This document shows, piece after piece, positions 6,475 through 10,981 of a DNA stretch of 10,981 nt. The notes below the pieces were generated by a model. The model made no database searches and was not told the DNA's origin. It saw only the letters and a list, made by a program, of their open reading frames with translations. The DNA lies in the NCBI GenBank assembly GCA_017626655.1, contig JAGAIH010000227.1, forward strand, positions 1-10,981. The letters are read 5' to 3'. Both the position numbers and the translations under genes were made by a program. Each line of letters opens with the position of its first letter. Position 1 is the first letter of the stretch. Source of the DNA: Clostridia bacterium (GTDB lineage Bacteria > Bacillota_A > Clostridia > Oscillospirales > CAG-272).

Positions 6475-7311
6475 ATGGACTATTCTCGCTACCTCATCGT
6501 CACCGACCTGGACGGTACCTTTTTCGGCAAGGGCGCCCGTTTGGTGGAGCGCAACCTCGCCGCCATTGAGTTGTTCAAGGCGGGGGGCGGTCATATCACC
6601 GCGGGGACGGGGCGTATTCCCCTCAACATCCGCAAGGGGATCCCCGCCTGCGGTCAGCTGTTCAACGCCCCCGCCGTTACCGCCAACGGAGCGTTCATCT
6701 ACGATCTGACCGCCGATCTCTGTCTGAACAGCACCCCCATGGACGCCGAGGCCACTCTCGCCGCCGCGCGGCTGGTGGAGTCCCTGAACCCCAAGGTGGG
6801 GATGCGGGTCTCCACGGGGCAGTATTTCCTGGTCAACCGTGACCGCCTCAACGACGCCATTCTACGCGACATTGGCGATCCCGATACCTATGCAGGAGAG
6901 GTCCTGCCCCTGAACGAGTGGCGTACCGAGGGAGCCTTGTGGTACAAGATGGTCTTTCGCGGTGAGTACGAGGATCTGCTGTCCATCCGCCCCGCTGTGG
7001 AAGCGGCCTTCGGGAATACCTTCGAGTACAGTAACTCCTCTCCCCGCTTCTTTGAGCTTCAGAAAAAGGGCTGCACCAAGGCTACGGGGCTTCGCTTCGT
7101 GGCGGAGCGGCTGGCGGAGGAGCTGGGGCATCCCGTCACCACCGTGGCGGTGGGGGATCAGGAGAACGATCTGCCCATGCTCCTGGCCGCGGACATCGCC
7201 GCCTGTCCCGAAAACGCCGTGGAGGCAGTGAAATCGGTCTGTGATCTACGGCTCTGCCATCACGACGAGGGCTGTATCGCCGATCTCATCGGGCGGCTGG
7301 GGACGGAATGA
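6475..7311 (+). CDS. Cof-type HAD-superfamily phosphatase
   Basis: Predicted Mg-dependent cytoplasmic phosphatase of the Cof/YidA group, usually acting on sugar phosphates or related small phosphorylated metabolites. The 278 residues show motif I DLDGT (11-15; Asp11 nucleophile, Asp13 acid/base), motif II ITAGTGR, motif III Lys202 in GCTKATG, and motif IV GDQEND (Asp228 and Asp232 for Mg). A type IIB cap lies between motifs II and III. ATG 6475 is chosen because AAAGGAG (6463-6469) lies 5 bases ahead and the protein then begins directly with the usual YLIVTDLDGT strand. The frame stays open upstream to 6325, but that sequence is element 2 and the resulting 50-residue extension is spurious. 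No obvious promoter precedes it, so it may be read from the lspA-rluD transcript. Substrate unknown. Confidence 0.92.
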   Translation: MDYSRYLIVTDLDGTFFGKGARLVERNLAAIELFKAGGGHITAGTGRIPLNIRKGIPACGQLFNAPAVTANGAFIYDLTADLCLNSTPMDAEATLAAARLVESLNPKVGMRVSTGQYFLVNRDRLNDAILRDIGDPDTYAGEVLPLNEWRTEGALWYKMVFRGEYEDLLSIRPAVEAAFGNTFEYSNSSPRFFELQKKGCTKATGLRFVAERLAEELGHPVTTVAVGDQENDLPMLLAADIAACPENAVEAVKSVCDLRLCHHDEGCIADLIGRLGTE

Positions 7312-7351
7312 CTTTAATTGTGTCATTTTCGTTAAATCCGCTCCAAAACTA

Positions 7352-7380
7352 TTGATTGAATCCCATAAATATGGTATAAT
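7352..7380 (+). promoter_or_regulatory. Sigma-A-type promoter of the lipoprotein gene
   Basis: TTGATT (7352-7357, 4 of 6 to the -35 consensus), a 17-base spacer, and a perfect TATAAT (7375-7380) preceded by TGG, giving an extended -10. Transcription would start near 7387, leaving a leader of about 60 bases. It lies in the A+T-richest part of the window, in the gap after the HAD gene. Confidence 0.85.
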
Positions 7381-7405
7381 TTCCAAAAGTACCCCCGACT
7401 CCCCC

Positions 7406-7423
7406 CGCTCTCCTGCGAGAGCG
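7406..7423 (+). other. Hairpin in the lipoprotein mRNA leader
   Basis: CGCTCTC pairs perfectly with GAGAGCG around the loop CTGC. An A-rich stretch and the ribosome binding site AAAGGAGAG follow, with no T run, so it is not a terminator on this strand. It lies about 20 bases after the predicted transcription start and could protect the 5' end of the message. Confidence 0.55.
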
Positions 7424-7446
7424 AAAAAACAAAAGGAGAGACCAAC

Positions 7447-10029
7447 ATGAAAAAGAACTGTCTTCGCCTGTTGCTTCTGTTGACCCTGGCTGTCCTGGTG
7501 GCCTTCGCCACGATCGCCTGCAACCGGGACCCCGGCACCGAGGAGACCACCGTCGGTGACACCGAGGCCACCGTTGAGGCTACCGAAGCCCCCACCGACC
7601 CCGATACCGAGGCGCCCACCGAGGAGGCCACCACCGAGGAAGTGACCACCGAGGAGGTCACCACCCTCCGCGACCTGGAATGGGAGACCTACGATCCCGC
7701 TCTGGACAACTCCGCTGTGGATCAGAATGCTCCTCACGCGGTGGATCAGTCCCAGTGGATCGTGCAGGACGGCCTGGACCGCATCGTCGCCACCAACACC
7801 CAGACGGGAGATATCCGCGAGGACAAGATCGTCGCCATCTTCTACTGGACCTGGCACGGCGATTTCGGTAACGGTCAGACCGCCTTCAATAATCAGCAGA
7901 ACATTGATAAGCTCATTGAGATGGGTAAGACCGAGCGCGATTACATGACCCTGTCCATCTCCGAGCTGCGTAAGCTGGGCATCAAGACCCAGATGGGTCC
8001 CTATCACTTCTGGGACGAGCCCATCTACGGCTACTACGACGGTGACGACGAGTGGGTCATCCGCAAGCAGGCGGAGCTTTTGGCCGCCGCTGATATCGAC
8101 GTGGTGTTCTTCGACAACACCAACGGCACCTACACTTGGAAGGAGACCGCCCTCAAGGTCATGAAGGTCTTCTCCGAGGCCCGCGCCCAGGGTGTGGACG
8201 CTCCCGACGTCTCCTTCATGTTCCCCTTCGGCCCTGTGGATCACGCAGGTACCCAGATGGTGGAGCTGTACAACGACATCTACAAGAAGGGCCTGTACGA
8301 GGACGTCTGGTTCAAGCTGGACGGTAAGCCCATGGTTATGGGCTGGCCCGGAAGCCTGAACGGCAAGGACGAGACCATTGCCAAGGAGATCAAGTCCTTC
8401 TTCACCTTCCGCTCCAACCTGGGCGGTTATCTGGACACCGAGTCTGCTGTCAACCAGTGGGGATGGCTGTCCCGCTTCCCCCAGGCCTACTTCCACAACG
8501 ATAAGGGCGTGATCGAGCAGATCACCGTCGGTACCGCCGTCAACCACAACTACGTCAAGAGCATCATCGCCCCCATGAGCCTGGGCGAGAACATCATCGG
8601 CCGCACCTGGACCTCCCGCGGCTACGATACCCGCGAGAACGCCGTGCTCTACGGCGCGTGCTTCCAGGAGCAGTGGGAGAATGCCATGGCTGTGGATCCT
8701 CAGATCGTCTTCGTCACCGCCTGGAACGAGTGGGTGGCCATGCGTATCGACAACTGGCCCGCTTCTCCCGAGCAGTATCAGAACTGCTTCGTGGATCAGT
8801 ACAACGCCGAGTTCAGCCGCGACTGCGAGCCCTCGGCGGGCATCCTGAAGGATCACTACTACTACCAGCTGGTGAACTACGTCCGCAAGTTCAAGGGCAC
8901 CAATCCCATCGAGAAGGCTTCTTGGGAGAAGCTCATCGCGGTGGACGGCGGCTACGGCCAGTGGGCTGACGTGACCCCTGTCTACAACGACTATTTCGGT
9001 CTGCCCGACAGAGATTTCGACGGCTACAAGGATCCTAACACCGGCAAGCATCTCCACTACACCAACGATTCCGGCCGTAACGATATCTACGACGCCAAGG
9101 TGGCCCGCGACTATGAGAATATCTACTTCATGGTCCGCACCGTGGAGGATCTGACTCCCTACACCGACGCCTACTGGATGCGCCTGTACATCGATATGGG
9201 CGAGCGTGAAGGCGATAAGAACTGGGAGAACTACGAGTTCATCCTCAACAAGAAGAACCCCGACGATGCTACCACCGCTACCCTGGAGAAGTTCACGGGT
9301 GACGGCTTCGCCACCGAGGAGGTGGGTAAGGTCACCTACTCCGTGAAGGGCAACGTCTTGACCGTCTGCATCCCCAAGACCATGCTGGGCATCCCTGCCG
9401 AGGAGCTGGACTTCGAGTTCGGCTTCAAGTGGACCGACAACACCCTGGAGGATGGCGACATCATGCAGTGGTACCTCAACGGTGACGTGGCTCCCGTGGG
9501 CCGCTTCAACTACTGCTACACCACCACCGGCTCCGCCGAGTACGTGGAGAGCGCTGACAAGCTGGGCAACTCCTTGATCGACTTTACCGACGCCGCCAAG
9601 CAGGAGGAGATCAAGACCTGGATGCTGGGCTCCACCGAGGGCATGAAGTACGAGTTCACCGCCGACGGTATGGTGCTGACCGGCGAGACCACTGACGCCG
9701 AGTTCGTCATCGACTTCTCCAAGGCATCGCCCCAGGTGGTGCTGGATCGTTACGATACCGTTGTGATCACCTACAAGGTCACCGACGGCAAGACCGCCAA
9801 GATGCGCTTGGGCTTGGGCTCCAACACGACGCCCTACCAGAGCAGCCGCTCCAAGAGCCTAGCCCTCAACGCCGACGGCGAGGTACACACCGTCGCCATC
9901 GAGATGAAGACCCTCCGTGTCACGAAGGGCTACGCCGCGTCTGTGGGTCTCATGTTCGAGAAGAACACCACGGGCGGCTCGGTAATCATCCAGTCCATTC
10001 AGTTCGTCACCGCCGAGGAAGCTGAATGA
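7447..10029 (+). CDS. Large surface lipoprotein with GH99/GH71-like barrel and two beta-sandwich domains
   Basis: Predicted outward-facing, membrane-anchored glycan-active protein of 860 residues. A lipoprotein signal peptide (Lys2-Lys3, hydrophobic 6-21) ends in ATIAC, so Cys25 would be lipidated and cut by LspA. A Thr/Glu/Pro linker spans about 26-75. The main domain (about 110-480) looks like a (beta/alpha)8 glycosidase fold: FYWTWHG (132-138), GPYHFWDEPIYGYY (184-197), VVFFDNTNG (219-227) and FVTAWNEWVA (422-431), where WNEW resembles the NEW motif of GH99/GH71-type and WbsX-like proteins. Candidate active-site residues are Asp223 and Glu428. From about 495 (VDGGYGQWADV) to 700 it resembles a CBM9/DOMON-like domain; about 700-858 looks like a further galactose-binding-type sandwich. 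AAAGGAGAG sits 7 bases before ATG. Codons are strongly biased, as in ileS and metG, suggesting high expression. Enzyme class and substrate are inferred and uncertain. Confidence 0.75.
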   Translation: MKKNCLRLLLLLTLAVLVAFATIACNRDPGTEETTVGDTEATVEATEAPTDPDTEAPTEEATTEEVTTEEVTTLRDLEWETYDPALDNSAVDQNAPHAVDQSQWIVQDGLDRIVATNTQTGDIREDKIVAIFYWTWHGDFGNGQTAFNNQQNIDKLIEMGKTERDYMTLSISELRKLGIKTQMGPYHFWDEPIYGYYDGDDEWVIRKQAELLAAADIDVVFFDNTNGTYTWKETALKVMKVFSEARAQGVDAPDVSFMFPFGPVDHAGTQMVELYNDIYKKGLYEDVWFKLDGKPMVMGWPGSLNGKDETIAKEIKSFFTFRSNLGGYLDTESAVNQWGWLSRFPQAYFHNDKGVIEQITVGTAVNHNYVKSIIAPMSLGENIIGRTWTSRGYDTRENAVLYGACFQEQWENAMAVDPQIVFVTAWNEWVAMRIDNWPASPEQYQNCFVDQYNAEFSRDCEPSAGILKDHYYYQLVNYVRKFKGTNPIEKASWEKLIAVDGGYGQWADVTPVYNDYFGLPDRDFDGYKDPNTGKHLHYTNDSGRNDIYDAKVARDYENIYFMVRTVEDLTPYTDAYWMRLYIDMGEREGDKNWENYEFILNKKNPDDATTATLEKFTGDGFATEEVGKVTYSVKGNVLTVCIPKTMLGIPAEELDFEFGFKWTDNTLEDGDIMQWYLNGDVAPVGRFNYCYTTTGSAEYVESADKLGNSLIDFTDAAKQEEIKTWMLGSTEGMKYEFTADGMVLTGETTDAEFVIDFSKASPQVVLDRYDTVVITYKVTDGKTAKMRLGLGSNTTPYQSSRSKSLALNADGEVHTVAIEMKTLRVTKGYAASVGLMFEKNTTGGSVIIQSIQFVTAEEAE
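7618..7662 (+). repeat. Three tandem 15-base repeats in the lipoprotein linker
   Basis: Three in-frame copies encode TEEAT, TEEVT and TEEVT (residues 58-72), differing at a few bases. They lie in the flexible Thr/Glu linker between the lipid anchor and the folded part. In-frame repeats of this kind can change copy number and so alter linker length. Confidence 0.8.
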
Positions 10030-10034
10030 TCCCC

Positions 10035-10050
10035 TCCGAGGAGACTCGGA
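10035..10050 (+). other. GNRA-capped hairpin just after the lipoprotein stop codon
   Basis: TCCGAG pairs perfectly with CTCGGA around a GAGA loop, a GNRA tetraloop. It starts 5 bases after the stop codon and lies upstream of the terminator hairpin, so it may stabilise the 3' end of the lipoprotein message. No T run follows. Confidence 0.55.
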
Positions 10051-10065
10051 CACAAGTTAACCATG

Positions 10066-10105
10066 CGGGAGAGGGCCAAAACGGCTCTCTCCCCGTAGAA
10101 TTTTT
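10066..10105 (+). terminator. Probable intrinsic terminator of the lipoprotein gene
   Basis: CGGGAGAGGGCC (10066-10077) pairs with GGCTCTCTCCCCG (10083-10095) with one bulge and one G-T pair, around the loop AAAAC. Five T follow at 10101-10105, but TAGAA intervenes, so the T run is slightly displaced from the stem. Confidence 0.75.
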
Positions 10106-10125
10106 CATCAACCATCAAAATTTCA

Positions 10126-10182
10126 CCGCCCACTCCCATTTGAGTCGGCGGAGACACCGGATCAGCCGTAGCTGATGGTGTC
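10126..10182 (+). promoter_or_regulatory. Structured metG leader: two adjacent hairpins
   Basis: Hairpin 1 (10126-10151) pairs CCGCC with GGCGG and ACTC with GAGT around a C-C mismatch and loop CCATTT. One base later hairpin 2 (10153-10182) pairs GACACC with GGTGTC and ATCAGC with GCTGAT, with a GG bulge and loop CGTA. The ribosome binding site AAAGGA (10185-10190) follows directly. I see no T-box consensus (TGGNACCGCG), no SAM riboswitch consensus and no T run. The structure is visible; a regulatory role is inferred. Confidence 0.55.
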
Positions 10183-10198
10183 GGAAAGGAAAAGTATC

Positions 10199-10981
10199 AT
10201 GAACCAGAAGCCCAAGTATTACGTCACCACCGCCATCGCCTACGCCTCCAAGAAGCCCCACTTCGGCAACACCTACGAGGCCATCATGACCGACGCCATC
10301 GCCCGCTACAAGAGAGAGATGGGCTACGACGTCTACTTCTGCACCGGTACCGACGAGCATGGCCAGAAGATCGAGGATCTCGCCACCGCCGCGGGCATCA
10401 CCCCAAAGGCCTACGTGGATGGCGTGGCCGGGGAGATCAAGGCTCTGTGGGACAAGATGAACGTCTCCTACGACTACTTCGTCCGCACCACTGACGACTA
10501 CCACGAGGCCGCCGTCCAGAAGCTGTTCAAGAAGTTCTACGACCAGGGCGATATCTATAAGAGCCGCTACGAGGGCTGGTACTGCGTCCCCTGCGAGTCC
10601 TTCTTCACCGATACCCAGGCCGCCGACTGCAAGTGCCCCGACTGCGGCCGAGAGGTCCAGCGCGCCTCCGAGGAGGCCTATTTCTTCAACATGAAGAAGT
10701 ACGCCGACCGACTCATGACCTACATCGAGGAGCATCCCGGCTTCATCGAGCCCGAGTCCCGCAATAAGGAGATTATCAACAACTTCCTGAAGGCGGGCTT
10801 GCAGGATCTCTGCGTGTCCCGTACCTCCTTCACCTGGGGCATCCAGGTGCCCTTCGATCAGAAGCACGTGACCTACGTCTGGCTGGATGCTCTGACCAAC
10901 TATATCACCGCCATCGGCTTCGATCCCGACAAGACCTACGAGGAGCAGAGCGAGCATTTCAAGAAGTGGTGGCCCGCCAAC
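10199..10981 (+). CDS. metG: Methionyl-tRNA synthetase (MetRS), 3'-truncated by the window edge
   Basis: Charges methionine onto initiator and elongator tRNA-Met. The first 261 residues are present and the frame is open to the last base. The Rossmann start YYVTTAIAY is followed by the HIGH motif as PHFGN (20-24) and by FCTGTDEHGQKIE. The connective zinc module shows WYCVPC (Cys129, Cys132) and KCPDC (Cys146, Cys149), with Cys144 next to it. Then come EEAYFFNMKKYADRL, the catalytic-domain segment SRTSFTWGIQVPFD, and YVWLDALTNYITAIG. The KMSKS loop, the anticodon-binding domain and any C-terminal tRNA-binding domain lie beyond the window. ATG 10199 is supported by AAAGGA 8 bases upstream and by the usual start of the family. 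It is separated from the lipoprotein gene by a terminator and its own structured leader, so it is probably a separate transcript. Confidence 0.97.
   Translation, partial: MNQKPKYYVTTAIAYASKKPHFGNTYEAIMTDAIARYKREMGYDVYFCTGTDEHGQKIEDLATAAGITPKAYVDGVAGEIKALWDKMNVSYDYFVRTTDDYHEAAVQKLFKKFYDQGDIYKSRYEGWYCVPCESFFTDTQAADCKCPDCGREVQRASEEAYFFNMKKYADRLMTYIEEHPGFIEPESRNKEIINNFLKAGLQDLCVSRTSFTWGIQVPFDQKHVTYVWLDALTNYITAIGFDPDKTYEEQSEHFKKWWPAN

Noticed and set aside
7307..7327. Possible terminator after the HAD gene (AATGAC paired with GTCATT)
   Set aside because: The stem is short and A+T-rich, the loop is 9 bases and only a brief T run follows; too weak to call.
10030..10198. T-box or SAM riboswitch ahead of metG
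   Set aside because: Neither the T-box TGGNACCGCG core nor a SAM-type multi-helix consensus can be found, and the region lacks an anti-terminator/terminator pair next to metG.

Overview
The window looks like a chromosomal segment of a GC-rich (by eye, not counted) member of the Clostridia, most likely an uncultured gut relative of the Oscillospirales. This is inferred from the AGGAGG-type ribosome binding sites, the ileS...lspA-rluD gene order, the clostridial style of IleRS, a Gram-positive-type lipoprotein with a Thr/Glu-rich linker, and extragenic palindromes of a kind I associate with gut Clostridia. No direct taxonomic marker is present. All seven genes lie on the plus strand.

Layout: (1) 1-1815, the 3' two thirds of ileS, closed by a strong intrinsic terminator. 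(2) 1915-4167, a cytoplasmic GH78 alpha-L-rhamnosidase-like enzyme with the family's catalytic signature intact. (3) 4168-4542, a 375-base gap filled mainly by a palindromic repeat of about 300 bp. (4) 4543-6214, lspA (signal peptidase II) overlapping an RluD-type pseudouridine synthase gene. (5) 6211-6464, a second palindromic repeat that starts at the rluD stop codon and ends at the ribosome binding site of the next gene. (6) 6475-7311, a Cof-type HAD phosphatase. (7) 7352-10029, a well-formed promoter followed by a gene for an 860-residue lipoprotein with a GH99/GH71-like barrel and two C-terminal beta-sandwich domains. (8) 10035-10105, two hairpins, the second a probable terminator. (9) 10126-10182, a structured leader, then the first 261 codons of metG.

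Functional links: LspA should cleave the lipoprotein's own signal peptide before Cys25, so the maturation enzyme and a probable client are close together. The lipoprotein gene has its own sigma-A-type promoter and codon choice resembling ileS and metG, which suggests an abundant surface protein that may bind or trim host or plant glycans. The GH78 enzyme would act inside the cell on imported rhamnosides, and it sits between ileS and lspA, which are often neighbours in bacteria.

The most unusual content is the pair of palindromic elements. Together they hold four copies of a module with two hairpins and a GGATGAG box. The modules face opposite ways in the two elements although the outer ends of the elements match. 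The second hairpin changes sequence but keeps its pairing in three of the four copies. No complete new multi-gene system is visible; the rest is ordinary housekeeping and glycan-related content.
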